A stretch of 64,000 bases of DNA from Paraglaciecola sp. 20A4 (lineage in GTDB: Bacteria > Pseudomonadota > Gammaproteobacteria > Enterobacterales > Alteromonadaceae): NCBI RefSeq assembly GCF_011378905.1, contig NZ_WTPY01000023.1, forward strand, positions 1 through 64,000. The letters run 5' to 3'. Position 1 is the stretch's first letter; every line of letters starts with the position of its first letter. The translations under genes and the position numbers were made by a program. Positions 35,074 through 45,206 of the stretch are shown here, piece by piece. The notes beneath the pieces were generated by a model that saw nothing but the letters and a program-made list of their open reading frames with translations, did no database searches and had not been told where the DNA came from.

Positions 35074-36084
35074 ATGCAAAACAAACCTTCTACGCCCTTC
35101 GTTGTGTGCGCGCTATACAAATTTGTTACCCTCAAAAATTTTGAAGACATGCGTCAGCCGCTGCTCACTTTTATGCAAGAAAATGGTATTAAAGGTACTT
35201 TATTGCTCGCCGAAGAAGGTATCAACGGCACGGTTTCTGGTTCCCGTGAAGCGATCGACGCAGTACTGGCATATCTAAATAATGACCCGCGGATCAACCC
35301 CATCTCTCACAAAGAGTCTTTGGATGAGAATCAGCCTTTTCATCGCACTAAAGTAAAATTGAAGAAAGAAATTGTCACCATGGGAGTCGAAGGTATTGAT
35401 CCACTGCGCACGGTTGGTACTTATGTGAAACCTAAGGACTGGAATGCACTTATTTCGGATCCCGGCGTAACCGTTATCGATACGCGCAATGATTATGAGA
35501 TTGAGATAGGTACGTTCAAGAACGCCATTAACCCAAATACTGAATCATTTCGTGAATTCCCTCAGTATGTAAAAGACAATCTTGACCCAAGTAAAAATAA
35601 GAAAGTCGCAATGTTTTGTACAGGGGGCATCCGCTGCGAGAAGTCCACCGCTTATTTGAAAGAGCAAGGCTTCGAAGAAGTCTTTCATCTTGAAGGTGGG
35701 ATCCTTAAATATTTAGAAGATGTTCCAAAAGATGACACACTTTGGGAAGGTGATTGTTTTGTGTTTGATAATCGTGTGGCAGTAAATCACGATTTACAGA
35801 AAAGTGAATACGACCAATGTTATGCATGTCGATTACCCATTACCGAAGAAGATAAGCAAAGTCCACTTTTTGAAGCGGGAGCGAGCTGTCCTAAGTGCCA
35901 TGGAACCCATAGTGATGAGCAACTTAAGCGCTTCCGTGAGCGTGAAAAACAAGTCAATTTGGCTAAAGAGCGAAACGAAGCGCACGTTGGCGAAGATGCC
36001 ACAAAAGCCATAAAATTTCGTCGTCAGCAAAAGGCAGCACAGCGCAGAGCACAGCGCACTGCTGCTGGAAAAAGCAACGGTTGA
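35074..36084 (+). CDS. trhO: tRNA uridine(34) hydroxylase, rhodanese family
   Basis: 336 residues. The N-terminal acylphosphatase-like domain (~1-100, [22 protein letters not shown]) is followed by a rhodanese domain with the active-site loop [36 protein letters not shown] (~178-212), then Cys pairs CYACRLP and CPKCHG (~250-275) and a basic C-terminal tail. This is the TrhO (YceA) layout, which makes 5-hydroxyuridine at the tRNA wobble position with oxygen. It appears to be a stand-alone gene. Confidence 0.93.
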   Translation: MQNKPSTPFVVCALYKFVTLKNFEDMRQPLLTFMQENGIKGTLLLAEEGINGTVSGSREAIDAVLAYLNNDPRINPISHKESLDENQPFHRTKVKLKKEIVTMGVEGIDPLRTVGTYVKPKDWNALISDPGVTVIDTRNDYEIEIGTFKNAINPNTESFREFPQYVKDNLDPSKNKKVAMFCTGGIRCEKSTAYLKEQGFEEVFHLEGGILKYLEDVPKDDTLWEGDCFVFDNRVAVNHDLQKSEYDQCYACRLPITEEDKQSPLFEAGASCPKCHGTHSDEQLKRFREREKQVNLAKERNEAHVGEDATKAIKFRRQQKAAQRRAQRTAAGKSNG

Positions 36085-36175
36085 TTCCCAGTGTAATGGG
36101 CTTTTCTTCACTAACGTAGACATTCGGTTATATGAAAGGGTACACTCAGGCTAACTTAACTAATGTGAATTAAAC

Positions 36176-36424
36176 ATGGCAGATCAAAAGACGTTAGCGC
36201 CAGAAAAGGTCGCTGAAATTCGTAAAGAATTCGATTATTTCGATACGGATAACAATGGTGAAATTGGATTAACAGAGTTTATTGAATTGTTAACTATAAT
36301 ATCTCCTAAGACCAAGGCCAGTCATGTTGAAGAAGGCTTTGGTTTAATTGATGAGAACAATGATGGCTCTATCGATTTCGAAGAATTTTTGGAATGGTGG
36401 CAGCAATCTTGGTGGGAATACTAG
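36176..36424 (+). CDS. small EF-hand calcium-binding protein
   Basis: 82 residues with no signal peptide. Two canonical EF-hand loops, DTDNNGEIGLTEF (~21-33) and DENNDGSIDFEEF (~57-69), each have the acidic positions 1, 3, 5 and the final Glu. This is a calmodulin-like pair in a bacterial cytoplasmic protein; the role is unknown. A strong terminator follows. Confidence 0.88.
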   Translation: MADQKTLAPEKVAEIRKEFDYFDTDNNGEIGLTEFIELLTIISPKTKASHVEEGFGLIDENNDGSIDFEEFLEWWQQSWWEY

Positions 36425-36461
36425 CCCCCTAAATCTTATTGGTTGTACTTAGACTAATGAC

Positions 36462-36491
36462 AAAAAGCCCAAGCAAATGCTTGGGCTTTTT
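36462..36491. terminator. bidirectional intrinsic terminator
   Basis: 14-bp perfect stem AAAAAGCCCAAGCA / TGCTTGGGCTTTTT with a 2-base loop, between the convergent EF-hand and saccharopine-dehydrogenase-like genes, with T-runs on both strands. Confidence 0.92.
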
Positions 36492-36517
36492 CGTTCAGGT
36501 TACTCTTGAACAGGAGC

Positions 36518-37693
36518 TTATACTTGCTTAAAGGTTAAGCCTGCATTATCCACTAAACGCGTAATTAACTGATCGCCCATCGCAGATGCTGGGGTAAGGA
36601 TACCGCCTGCTGTATCAGTTGCATCTTTGATAAGACAAAGCGCAGCTTCGGTAATCATACGTGATGTTGAGCCGTAACCTGGGTCTAGCGTTGCGCTAAC
36701 GCTTACTGTTAGGTTCTGTCCTTCCTGATCGTTACCGACAAATAGCACTTCATAGAAACCATTTTCGCGCTCTTCTTTACTTGGGCCTTCACCTGGTTTA
36801 GGGCCGCCATCTTTCATCATTCCTTTGTCGTTAGCGACGGCATTGGCTATGGACTCACCCTTCTCGCCTGGGCCGGTCATTAGCATTTCATCGTAGACAA
36901 AATCACTGCCATATTGATGTTCCAGTAAGAAGTTGCTGCGGTGCACGTTTCGGGTATTAATCGCCGCCATAATGAAAGGCGTTACCCAAGTGTTTAACGA
37001 CTCTTCAAAATAAGGTTTGTTCCCTAAGGGTTGTTCAGTCCCTGCAAAGCCGGGCGTAAGTGCGAAGGGATTCAGCAATAGTTGGAATTGCTTAGGATCT
37101 TTCTTTGCTGCGGCCAGTGTTGCTTTCAAACTTGCAGCTGTGCCACCCGAAAATGTACCTTGCATCTTTTTAACGCGACCTTTAACGCGATTAAAAGTAT
37201 GGCCGAACTTTTCTTTCGCCAATTGTTGCAATTGATACACACCTAAATCAAACGGAATCGAATCAAAACCACATGAGAATACAATGCGCGCGCCACTTTC
37301 TTTTGCAGCAGCCTCGTTTGCATCGATCATGTGACGCATCCATACTGGCTCGCCGCATAAATCAACGTAATCAACGCCAGATTGAGCGCACATAGCGACC
37401 AGTTCTGAACCATATAATTGGTACGGCCCTACTGTAGTCAATATTAGGCGGGTCCGGTCAAGCATGGCTTGCATGGATTTAGCATCTTCTGCGTCTGCAA
37501 CGACTAAAGGGGTATCCTTTGGGGCACCAATCTCGTCTCGCACTTGTGCAAGCTTATCGGCACTACGTCCAGCCATCGCCCAAGTAAAGCTGTTGTCGTC
37601 TTTGTATTGCTTTACGAGGTATTCAGCGACCAAACGTCCAGTGAAACCAGAAGCTCCATATACAACAATATCGAATTCTTTATTTATACTCAT
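36518..37693 (-). CDS. saccharopine dehydrogenase-like oxidoreductase
   Basis: 391 residues. The N-terminal Rossmann motif VVYGASGFTGRLVAEYLVKQY (~10-30) and a DLCGEPVWMRHMIDANEAAAKESGARIVFSCGFDSIPFDLG block (~115-155) match the saccharopine-dehydrogenase-like / trans-acting enoyl reductase family, which is not a true lysine-pathway enzyme. A cytosolic NAD(P)-dependent oxidoreductase, possibly acting on lipids, with unknown substrate. It is a single gene flanked by a shared terminator. Confidence 0.88.
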   Translation of the reverse strand: MSINKEFDIVVYGASGFTGRLVAEYLVKQYKDDNSFTWAMAGRSADKLAQVRDEIGAPKDTPLVVADAEDAKSMQAMLDRTRLILTTVGPYQLYGSELVAMCAQSGVDYVDLCGEPVWMRHMIDANEAAAKESGARIVFSCGFDSIPFDLGVYQLQQLAKEKFGHTFNRVKGRVKKMQGTFSGGTAASLKATLAAAKKDPKQFQLLLNPFALTPGFAGTEQPLGNKPYFEESLNTWVTPFIMAAINTRNVHRSNFLLEHQYGSDFVYDEMLMTGPGEKGESIANAVANDKGMMKDGGPKPGEGPSKEERENGFYEVLFVGNDQEGQNLTVSVSATLDPGYGSTSRMITEAALCLIKDATDTAGGILTPASAMGDQLITRLVDNAGLTFKQV

Positions 37694-37908
37694 TTTATAG
37701 TTCTCATGGGATTTACGATGTTTTAATAGTAAAACCTCATCGTTTAACCTTCACTTTATTTGATTGATGTCTAACTATAGGAAGGGCGAATTAACGTCAA
37801 ACTACCATATCGGGTATAAAATTAAGGACGTGCAATTAATGCGGTAGACGGTGTCGTTGTCAGCAGGTTAACTGACAACGGAGTTGGCTAAATGATTAGT
37901 AGATTACA

Positions 37909-38202
37909 TTAAAATTTATAAGTCGCTTGAGCGTAAGCAAAATGCCCTTGAGAGTTATGGGTTCTAATACCAAACCCCATGTAATCATGGTAACTAAATG
38001 AGTGTTTTTCATTCAGCAGGTTGGTCGCACTAAAGGTACATACCGTATTCTTGGTACCTGCAAAGTTGACAGTCGTAACGACTGTAATCATAGAGTCTAT
38101 ATCAGGTAATATGATGCCGTCAGTTTGTATGCGAACAGACGCATCTTGTGCAAACTCGCCGATATAATTATTGCCGATAGGGGAGAGACGAACGAAGGTA
38201 TA
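37909..38202 (-). pseudogene. C-terminal fragment of a TonB-dependent receptor
   Basis: The open frame reads YTFVRLSPIGNNYIGEF...DIDSMITVVTTVNFAGTKNTVCTFSATNLLNEKHSFSYHDYMGFGIRTHNSQGHFAYAQATYKF-stop. This is the typical last ~95 residues of a TonB receptor: the TNL(F/L)NE segment, the MGF..RTHN.QGR(F)YAQ segment and a terminal Phe. Nothing upstream encodes the rest: the frame runs straight into the pyk terminator and a stop. A start codon at 38091 would give only 60 residues. It is the relic of a deleted receptor gene. Confidence 0.8.
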
Positions 38203-38212
38203 TGGAAGAAAT

Positions 38213-38242
38213 AAAAAAGGCGCGCTTAATAATAAGCACGCC
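38213..38242 (-). terminator. pyk intrinsic terminator
   Basis: 9-bp stem GGCGTGCTT / AAGCGCGCC (minus strand, one mismatch) followed by six Ts, 46 bases past the pyk stop. Confidence 0.9.
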
Positions 38243-38287
38243 TAGATAAGTCACTGAGGGATTCAGCTTAATTAACGTTTGTTCGAC

Positions 38288-39724
38288 TTATGACACAGCT
38301 ACAATCTTACAAGCGTTTGTGCCACCAACTGTTTCCATTGTGTCGCCGTAGGTCATAATGAATAGGTCACCCGTTTCAAGTAGGCCCTTTTCTTTCATAA
38401 TCGCTACAACGTCTTTCGTCAACTCACCCGGGCTACTGCCACGAGAATCAAAGAATACAGGCTTAACACCGCGATATAGCGCCATAATGTTTAGGGTTGA
38501 GTCGTGACGAGACAATGCGTAAATTGGCAATGACGTCGTTATGCGCGACATTAGGCGTGGCGTGCTGCCACTTTCAGTTAACGCGACTATCGCCTTCACC
38601 GTACTCAAATGGTTCGCAGCGTATACGGCGCTAAGTGCCAATGTTTCGCTTACAGAGCTGAAGCTCTGGTCCATGCGGTGCTTTGAAATATGAACGCTTG
38701 GGTGCGTTTCTGCGCCAACACAAACTCGTGCCATGGCGGCCACTGTTTCAACAGGGAACTCACCGGCTGCTGTTTCAGCAGAGAGCATTACTGCATCGGT
38801 GCCATCTAAAACGGCATTTGCCACGTCCATCACTTCTGCACGAGTAGGCATCGGACTGCTGATCATCGATTCCATCATTTGAGTTGCAGTGATAACCACT
38901 TTATTTAATTGGCGAGAGCGGGCGATTAATTTCTTTTGTACGCCAACTAATTCAGCGTCTCCTATTTCAACACCTAAATCACCACGCGCTACCATGACCG
39001 CATCAGATGCTTCAATAATGTCATCGATAGCTTCGTCGGTTGCAACTGCTTCGGCACGTTCTACTTTAGCGCAGATCATTGCATGACAGCCGGCTTTCTC
39101 CGCTAATTGACGTGCATAACGTAAATCGTCGCCACAACGAGGAAAAGAGATTGCGAGGTAATCAACGCCGATAATTGCGGCAGTTTTAATATCTTCTTTG
39201 TCTTTTTCAGTTAATGCTTCAGCTGATAACCCACCACCTAAGCGATTAATACCTTTATTGTTAGACAATTTACCCGCCACAGTTACTTCTGTGTGAACCT
39301 TATTACCGATCACTTCAATAACTTTAAGTTGAATACGTCCATCATCTAACAATAAAATGTCGTCGGCGTTCACGTCGTTCGGCAAGGCTTTATAATCGAT
39401 ACCTACTGCGTGTTGATCGCCATCATCACGACCCATATCAGCATCGAGAATAAATTTATCGCCCATGGTCAGAATAATCGAACCTTGTTTGAACTTGGCA
39501 ACGCGGATTTTTGGACCTTGCAAATCACCCAAGATTGCAATGTATTTACCCAGTTTTTTCGCTACTTGACGAACCTTGTCGGCGCGGTCGATGTGGTCTT
39601 GTGCGGTACCATGAGAGAAGTTCATGCGTACTACATTCGCACCGGCTTGTACTATGCCTTCAATTTGTTCGACCGTGTCTGTTGATGGCCCTAATGTAGC
39701 TAGAATTTTGGTTCGTCTTAACAT
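38288..39724 (-). CDS. pyk: pyruvate kinase
   Basis: About 478 residues from the chosen start [16 protein letters not shown], which matches the usual N-terminus of type II enzymes; an upstream in-frame ATG at 39751 would add nine residues. Active-site and metal motifs are NFSHG (~36), [20 protein letters not shown] (~215), [12 protein letters not shown] (~243), ATQMMESM (~276) and [14 protein letters not shown] (~308). It makes pyruvate and ATP from phosphoenolpyruvate. A HexR-like palindrome lies about 200 bases upstream, linking it to the hexR-controlled sugar genes nearby. Confidence 0.96.
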   Translation of the reverse strand: MLRRTKILATLGPSTDTVEQIEGIVQAGANVVRMNFSHGTAQDHIDRADKVRQVAKKLGKYIAILGDLQGPKIRVAKFKQGSIILTMGDKFILDADMGRDDGDQHAVGIDYKALPNDVNADDILLLDDGRIQLKVIEVIGNKVHTEVTVAGKLSNNKGINRLGGGLSAEALTEKDKEDIKTAAIIGVDYLAISFPRCGDDLRYARQLAEKAGCHAMICAKVERAEAVATDEAIDDIIEASDAVMVARGDLGVEIGDAELVGVQKKLIARSRQLNKVVITATQMMESMISSPMPTRAEVMDVANAVLDGTDAVMLSAETAAGEFPVETVAAMARVCVGAETHPSVHISKHRMDQSFSSVSETLALSAVYAANHLSTVKAIVALTESGSTPRLMSRITTSLPIYALSRHDSTLNIMALYRGVKPVFFDSRGSSPGELTKDVVAIMKEKGLLETGDLFIMTYGDTMETVGGTNACKIVAVS

Positions 39725-39915
39725 AGTTAATTTGCTCTGGTTGTGGCGCATACTGTTTCAGGAATGCAGGTATTAAATAACGGATTTATTAAAATCTGCC
39801 ATGACATTAACGATAGCTCACAAACCACTTTTACTTAGTGGATTGATACAAAATCGTATTTTGTATGACTGTCAGTCGGCGATTATAACAACTCAAGCTG
39901 ACAAGATTATTACCA

Positions 39916-39936
39916 TTTCGTAATTTTATTACGAAA
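39916..39936. promoter_or_regulatory. HexR-like operator upstream of pyk
   Basis: Perfect palindrome TTTCGTAAT-TTT-ATTACGAAA with 9-bp arms. The core CGTAAT-TTT-ATTACG has the 6-3-6 layout of the HexR site (TGTAAT-nnn-ATTACA). It lies in the 335-base pyk-hexR gap (39725-40059), where I see nothing else. Confidence 0.65.
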
Positions 39937-40059
39937 ATACTAGATTAATAAGTCATTATTGTGAAATTTTTTAACATTAAAAGCCAATAAAGAGCGCAAA
40001 TTAGCGTGAGGTCAGACCAATAAGTGCTAAAAAACACCTTTATTTGTAAGTTTTAATCA

Positions 40060-40911
40060 CTAGTCGTTGCGTTTTTCGAACCTTGAACCACGTAACGTAT
40101 CTTTTACACGTTTGAGGTTTTCGCGAAATTTAGTGCCCCGTCGCAAGGTAAAACCAGTTGCTAAAATATCGATTAAGGTCAGTTGAGCAATGCGCGATGC
40201 CATAGGCATATACATATCAGTATCTTCTGGTACTTCTAATGATAGAACTAAATTACATTCTTTTGCTAACGGACTATCTTTAGATGTAATACCGACTACT
40301 GTTGCATCATTACTGCGTGCTATTTGAGCTACTTCAACTAGGCTTTTAGTACGCCCAGTATGGGAAATTAGCACGATTACATCGTCTTCTGATGAGTTCA
40401 TACAGCTCATGCGTTGCATAAGAATGTCTTCGAAATAGACTACTGGTACGTTGAATCGAAAAAACTTGTTAAGCGCATCGTGTGCCACTGAGGCTGAAGC
40501 CCCTAAACCGAAAAATGATATTTTTTGGGCTTGAGTTAGTAGGTCTACCACACGGTTAATGGTGTTGATATCAACGGACTGGCGGGCAACTTCAAGAGAC
40601 GCCATTGTCGATTCGAAAATCTTTTTGGTGTACTCCTCAGGGCCATCATCTTCTTCCACATGTCGGTTTACATAGGGAGTACCGTTGGCTAAGCTTTGCG
40701 CTAGATGCAATTTAAAATCAGGGTAGCCTTTAGTGTCTAAGCGACGACAAAAGCGATTGACTGTGGGCTCGCTGACATCCGACATTTTCGCTAAGGCGGC
40801 GATACTGCTGTGGATCGCGATTTGAGGGTTCGCCAAAATGACTTCGGCTACCTTGCGTTCTGACTTACTAAAAGCCTGTTTATGCTGCGTTATTTTTTCA
40901 AGAATGTTCAT
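40060..40911 (-). CDS. hexR: HexR, RpiR/MurR-family transcription regulator
   Basis: 283 residues. N-terminal HTH (~1-75, FSKSERKVAEVILANPQIAIHSSIAALAKMSDVSEPTVNRFCRRLDTKGYPDFKLHLA) and a C-terminal SIS sugar-phosphate-binding domain (~125-250, SFFGLGASASVAHDALNKFFRF, VIVLISHTGRTKSLVEVAQIA). HexR senses 2-keto-3-deoxy-6-phosphogluconate and controls zwf-edd-eda and central carbon genes. It is divergent from zwf, the usual arrangement in gammaproteobacteria. Confidence 0.95.
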   Translation of the reverse strand: MNILEKITQHKQAFSKSERKVAEVILANPQIAIHSSIAALAKMSDVSEPTVNRFCRRLDTKGYPDFKLHLAQSLANGTPYVNRHVEEDDGPEEYTKKIFESTMASLEVARQSVDINTINRVVDLLTQAQKISFFGLGASASVAHDALNKFFRFNVPVVYFEDILMQRMSCMNSSEDDVIVLISHTGRTKSLVEVAQIARSNDATVVGITSKDSPLAKECNLVLSLEVPEDTDMYMPMASRIAQLTLIDILATGFTLRRGTKFRENLKRVKDTLRGSRFEKRND

Positions 40912-41065
40912 AAGGCCACAGAATTCTTAACTAAAATCATAAAGTAGACGCAAGAATAACACTGTCAGTGGAAAACTTGGTAACCTTCTTGTAACTTTTT
41001 AACAAAAAAACGCTATTTTCTGGGTTTATAACGCGATAAAAGCGTGGAAATCGTCGCCTTTTTCT

Positions 41066-41095
41066 AACAAACGTTGTAAAATTACAACATTTGTT
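41066..41095. promoter_or_regulatory. 30-base palindrome in the hexR-zwf promoter region
   Basis: Arms AACAAACGTTGTAA and TTACAACATTTGTT flank an AA centre, with one mismatched pair. The core TTGTAA-AA-TTACAA resembles the HexR half-sites but with tighter spacing. Its place between divergent hexR and zwf makes it the likely operator. Confidence 0.6.
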
Positions 41096-41186
41096 GTTAA
41101 CTGTGGGCAAAGATAAGTCATGATTGAAGTGTTATTATTAGCCCAATTCCAATCACGCAATTTCATTAATTAGCAGGTTAAACACA

Positions 41187-42677
41187 ATGACGTTAGATAA
41201 CTCATCCGCACCATGCGACTTTGTTCTATTCGGCACTAAGGGTGACTTAGCTCGCCGCAAATTACTTCCGTCGCTTTACCAGTTAGAAAAAGCACAATTA
41301 ATGCATGCTGAAACCCGCATCTTGGGCGTCGCCCGCGATGCCATCAGCTTGCAAGAATATATTGCTCTGGTAAAAGAAAATATTGAAAAATTCGGTGGCG
41401 AAGCCCTTTGTGAAGAGACATGGGAGCGCTTTTGTGCCAAGTTAAATTATGTTTGCGTTGATATGAAAAACGCAGATAGCTACAGTGTTTTTCAAGAGCA
41501 TGTCGATGCTGGCCGCACTATGGTGTGCTACTTCGCTACGCCTCCCTCTATCTTTGGTGATATTTGTCGTGGACTTAAAGCTGCAAACGTTATTGATAAA
41601 AGCATGCGCGTTGTGCTTGAAAAGCCCATTGGTCACGATTTAGAGTCATCTAAAGTGATTAACGATCAAGTTGCCGAGTTTTTCGATGAATCGCAAATCT
41701 ATCGTATCGATCATTATCTTGGTAAAGAGACAGTTTTAAACTTAATCGCATTGCGTTTCGCAAACTCAATTTTTGCTACTAATTGGGATCATAACAGCAT
41801 TGATCACGTACAAATCAGCGTAGCTGAGTCAGTAGGCATTGAGGGACGCTGGGGTTATTTCGATACTGCCGGACAAATGCGCGATATGGTGCAAAATCAC
41901 TTATTGCAAATTTTGACGTTGATTGCTATGGAGCCGCCGACGACGTTAGATGCCGATAGCATTCGTGGTGAAAAGCTTAAAGTGCTTAAAGCATTACGTC
42001 CGATTAACTCAACTAATATCACTAAGAAAAGTGTTCGCGGTCAGTATATTAGTGGTTTCGTTAAAGGCAAAGAAGTGCCGGGGTATCTGGATGAGCCAGA
42101 TGCTAATCCACGTAGCGAAACAGAAACATTTGTTGCCCTTAATGTTGATATTGATAATTGGCGTTGGGCTGGCGTGCCATTCTATTTGAGAACAGGTAAA
42201 CGTTTACCAAACAAAACCAGTGAAGTGGTTATCTACTTTAAACGCCAACCCCATAACTTATTCGAAGATAGTTTCTCTCAGTTACCACCTAATAAGCTCA
42301 CGATACGTTTGCAACCTGATGAGGGCGTAGAAGTCACCGTCATGAATAAGGTACCGGGTTTGACCAGTACCGGTGCCATGGATTTACAAAAATCCCGTTT
42401 GAATTTGAGTTTCTCTGAAGCATTCCAAGACGATCGTATTGCTGATGCCTATGAAAAATTATTGCTTGAAGTAATGCTAGGCAATCAGGCGTTATTCGTA
42501 AGCCGTGATGAAGTGGAATTTGCCTGGAAATGGGTGGATGGCATCATCGAAGCTTGGGGACACACTAATGAGCCTCCCGAGCCTTATCAGGCTGGAACTT
42601 GGGGGCCTGTTGCGTCTATCGCGCTGTTAGCCCGTGAAGACCGTGCTTGGTATGAAAGCAAAATAGGGAAAAAATAA
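41187..42677 (+). CDS. zwf: glucose-6-phosphate 1-dehydrogenase
   Basis: 496 residues. NADP-binding start FGTKGDLARRKLLPSLYQL (~12) and active-site RIDHYLGKETVLNLIALRFAN (~172) are present. It makes 6-phosphogluconolactone from glucose 6-phosphate. First gene of zwf-pgl-edd-glk-eda; pgl begins one base after its stop. Confidence 0.97.
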   Translation: MTLDNSSAPCDFVLFGTKGDLARRKLLPSLYQLEKAQLMHAETRILGVARDAISLQEYIALVKENIEKFGGEALCEETWERFCAKLNYVCVDMKNADSYSVFQEHVDAGRTMVCYFATPPSIFGDICRGLKAANVIDKSMRVVLEKPIGHDLESSKVINDQVAEFFDESQIYRIDHYLGKETVLNLIALRFANSIFATNWDHNSIDHVQISVAESVGIEGRWGYFDTAGQMRDMVQNHLLQILTLIAMEPPTTLDADSIRGEKLKVLKALRPINSTNITKKSVRGQYISGFVKGKEVPGYLDEPDANPRSETETFVALNVDIDNWRWAGVPFYLRTGKRLPNKTSEVVIYFKRQPHNLFEDSFSQLPPNKLTIRLQPDEGVEVTVMNKVPGLTSTGAMDLQKSRLNLSFSEAFQDDRIADAYEKLLLEVMLGNQALFVSRDEVEFAWKWVDGIIEAWGHTNEPPEPYQAGTWGPVASIALLAREDRAWYESKIGKK

Positions 42678-42678
42678 T

Positions 42679-43371
42679 ATGTCATTAAGTGAAAATAATT
42701 TTCAGTCGACTGATGAATTAAATTCCACTTTTGCCGAGCGTATTGTGAATATTTTGCAAGCCGGTATTAGCGAAAATGGTCGCGCCAGTCTAGTTGTATC
42801 TGGTGGACGCACCCCCAAAGCTTTATTTAATTCGCTGTCGAATGTCGATCTTGATTGGTCAAAGGTTGATATCAGCCTTGCAGATGAGCGTTGGGTCGGT
42901 GTTGATGACGACGCAAGTAACGAAAAAATGGTTCGCCGAGAGCTTTTACAAAATAAAGCTGCCGCCGCAAATTTTATTGGTCTCAAAACTGCGCACGCGG
43001 ATGCTAAAGAGGCAGTTGACACCTGTACGGCCAACTTAGCTAATTTGCATACGCCTTTTGATGTGTTGATCTTGGGAATGGGTGAGGACGGTCACACTGC
43101 TTCATTGTTCCCTTGCTCTGAGCAAATTCATCAAGGTCTGGATCAAGGCGCGCGTCGAACCTATATAGCGGTACAACCGACGACCGCTCCGAATCAACGT
43201 ATGTCCTTGACGTTGCCGGCGTTGTTAAACAGCAAACATATTTTCTTGCATTTAACTGGCGCAGGTAAAAAGCAGGTATTAGACGAAGCCCTTAAAGGTG
43301 GCGACGAGCATGTAATGCCCATTCGCGCGGTGTTGAATAACGCCGACGTTGAATTAATGTGGGCGCCTTAG
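42679..43371 (+). CDS. pgl: 6-phosphogluconolactonase
   Basis: 230 residues, DevB/SOL type. LVVSGGRTPKALFNSLS (~40), DISLADERWVGVDDDASNEKMVRRELLQN (~63) and the signature DVLILGMGEDGHTASLFP (~128) are visible. It hydrolyses the lactone made by Zwf. Tightly packed in the operon; edd follows after 9 bases. Confidence 0.95.
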   Translation: MSLSENNFQSTDELNSTFAERIVNILQAGISENGRASLVVSGGRTPKALFNSLSNVDLDWSKVDISLADERWVGVDDDASNEKMVRRELLQNKAAAANFIGLKTAHADAKEAVDTCTANLANLHTPFDVLILGMGEDGHTASLFPCSEQIHQGLDQGARRTYIAVQPTTAPNQRMSLTLPALLNSKHIFLHLTGAGKKQVLDEALKGGDEHVMPIRAVLNNADVELMWAP

Positions 43372-43380
43372 GAGAACATT

Positions 43381-45204
43381 ATGAATTCCATTATCCAAGA
43401 AGTTACCCAGCGTATTATTGAACGTAGCCAAGGCTCTCGCAAAGCGTACCTTGATAAAATCGAAAAAGCGCGTTTACACGGGCCACATCGTGGCACCTTG
43501 TCGTGCGGGAATTTAGCCCACGGCTTCGCTGCGTGTGGTACTGAAGATAAAGCTGATTTACGCAGCATGACTAAATCAAATATCGCGATTATTTCGTCAT
43601 ACAACGACATGTTGTCAGCGCATCAGCCATACCATGATTATCCTGAAATTCTGAAGAAGGCTATTCACCAAGTTGGCAGCGTAGCGCAGTTTGCTGGCGG
43701 CGTACCAGCGATGTGTGATGGCGTTACTCAAGGCAACGCTGGCATGGACTTAAGCTTGATGAGCCGTGACGTGATAGCCATGTCGACTGCTGTTGCTTTG
43801 TCACACAATATGTTTGACGGCACGTTGATGCTGGGTATTTGTGACAAAATTGTCCCAGGATTATTGATTGGTGGTTTGAGCTTCGGACATTTACCTACTA
43901 TTTTTGTACCCGCAGGGCCTATGCCTTCAGGTATTCCAAATAAAGAAAAGGCTCGTGTACGCCAAATGTATGCGGAAGGTAAGGTTGGTCGTGAAGAGTT
44001 GCTTGAGGCTGAGTCTCAGTCTTATCATTCTGCGGGTACTTGTACTTTTTATGGTACAGCGAACAGTAACCAATTAGTCGTTGAAACTATGGGCTTGCAT
44101 TTGCCAGGTTCTTCTTTCGTTAATCCAGGCACATCTTTGCGTGAAGCGTTGACCGATGCTGCTGCACGTCAAGTGACGCGTATTACCGATCTAGGCGAAG
44201 ATTATCGCCCAATCGGTCATATTGTGGACGCCAAAGCTATTGTAAATGGCTTGGTGGCGTTATTAGCAACAGGTGGTTCAACTAACCACACCATGCATTT
44301 AGTGGCGGTTGCACGTGCTGCTGGTTACACCATCAATTGGGATGACTTTTCTGATATCTCTGATGCTGTGCCGCTTCTTACGCGCATTTATCCTAATGGT
44401 TCTGCTGATATAAACCATTTCACTGCTGCTGGCGGTATGGCGTTGTTGTTCAGAGAATTATTAAACGCTGGATTACTCCACAATGATGTTAAAACCATCT
44501 GTGGCGATGGCCTTGAACGGTATACCCAAGAGCCAAAGCTCGAACAAGGCGAACTCGTATGGCGGGATGGCCCTACAGAGTCATTCGACAAACAAGTGGT
44601 TGCCACCGTGGCTGAACCCTTTAAGCCTGATGGCGGCTTGTCTGTACTGACAGGTAACTTGGGTAGAGCAGTGATGAAAACCTCGGCACTGCGTGAGCCC
44701 CATTGTATTATAAAAGCCCCTGCCGTTGTCTTCGAAGACCAGTTTGAATTGGCGGCAGCTTTTAAAGGCGGCGATTTAGATAAAGATTGTATCGTTGTGG
44801 TGCGTTTCCAAGGGCCTTCAGCCATCGGTATGCCAGAACTGCATAGCTTGACACCACCTTTAGGTGTATTGCAAGACAAGGGCTTTAAGGTGGCTTTGGT
44901 CACTGACGGTCGTATGTCAGGTGCTTCAGGTAAAGTACCTGCGGCTATCCATTTGACCCCAGAAGCGATTAAAGGTGGCTTGCTCGCGAAAGTTCAAAAC
45001 GATGACCTAATCGAGCTTAATACCAAAACTGGCCATATTACCTTACACGTTCCTGAAGCTACGTTAGCAGCCCGTGAAGCGAAGGTGACCGACGTTGCGT
45101 CTCACCAAGTTGGTATGGGCCGTGAAATGTTTGCTGGCATGCGTTCTACCCTGACGGGCGCTGAGCAGGGCGCTTGTTCGCTTTTCGTCGGACAGGATGA
45201 TTAA
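43381..45204 (+). CDS. edd: phosphogluconate dehydratase (Entner-Doudoroff)
   Basis: 607 residues, IlvD/Edd family. Iron-sulfur and family motifs: [17 protein letters not shown] (~72), [25 protein letters not shown] (~102), [12 protein letters not shown] (~155), [22 protein letters not shown], and the C-terminal [26 protein letters not shown] (~503). It makes 2-keto-3-deoxy-6-phosphogluconate. glk starts 2 bases after its stop. Confidence 0.97.
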   Translation: MNSIIQEVTQRIIERSQGSRKAYLDKIEKARLHGPHRGTLSCGNLAHGFAACGTEDKADLRSMTKSNIAIISSYNDMLSAHQPYHDYPEILKKAIHQVGSVAQFAGGVPAMCDGVTQGNAGMDLSLMSRDVIAMSTAVALSHNMFDGTLMLGICDKIVPGLLIGGLSFGHLPTIFVPAGPMPSGIPNKEKARVRQMYAEGKVGREELLEAESQSYHSAGTCTFYGTANSNQLVVETMGLHLPGSSFVNPGTSLREALTDAAARQVTRITDLGEDYRPIGHIVDAKAIVNGLVALLATGGSTNHTMHLVAVARAAGYTINWDDFSDISDAVPLLTRIYPNGSADINHFTAAGGMALLFRELLNAGLLHNDVKTICGDGLERYTQEPKLEQGELVWRDGPTESFDKQVVATVAEPFKPDGGLSVLTGNLGRAVMKTSALREPHCIIKAPAVVFEDQFELAAAFKGGDLDKDCIVVVRFQGPSAIGMPELHSLTPPLGVLQDKGFKVALVTDGRMSGASGKVPAAIHLTPEAIKGGLLAKVQNDDLIELNTKTGHITLHVPEATLAAREAKVTDVASHQVGMGREMFAGMRSTLTGAEQGACSLFVGQDD

Positions 45205-45206
45205 TC

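Noticed and set aside
36518..37693. Lysine-pathway saccharopine dehydrogenase
   Set aside because: Sequence fits the broad saccharopine-dehydrogenase-like oxidoreductase group, not the lysine enzyme.
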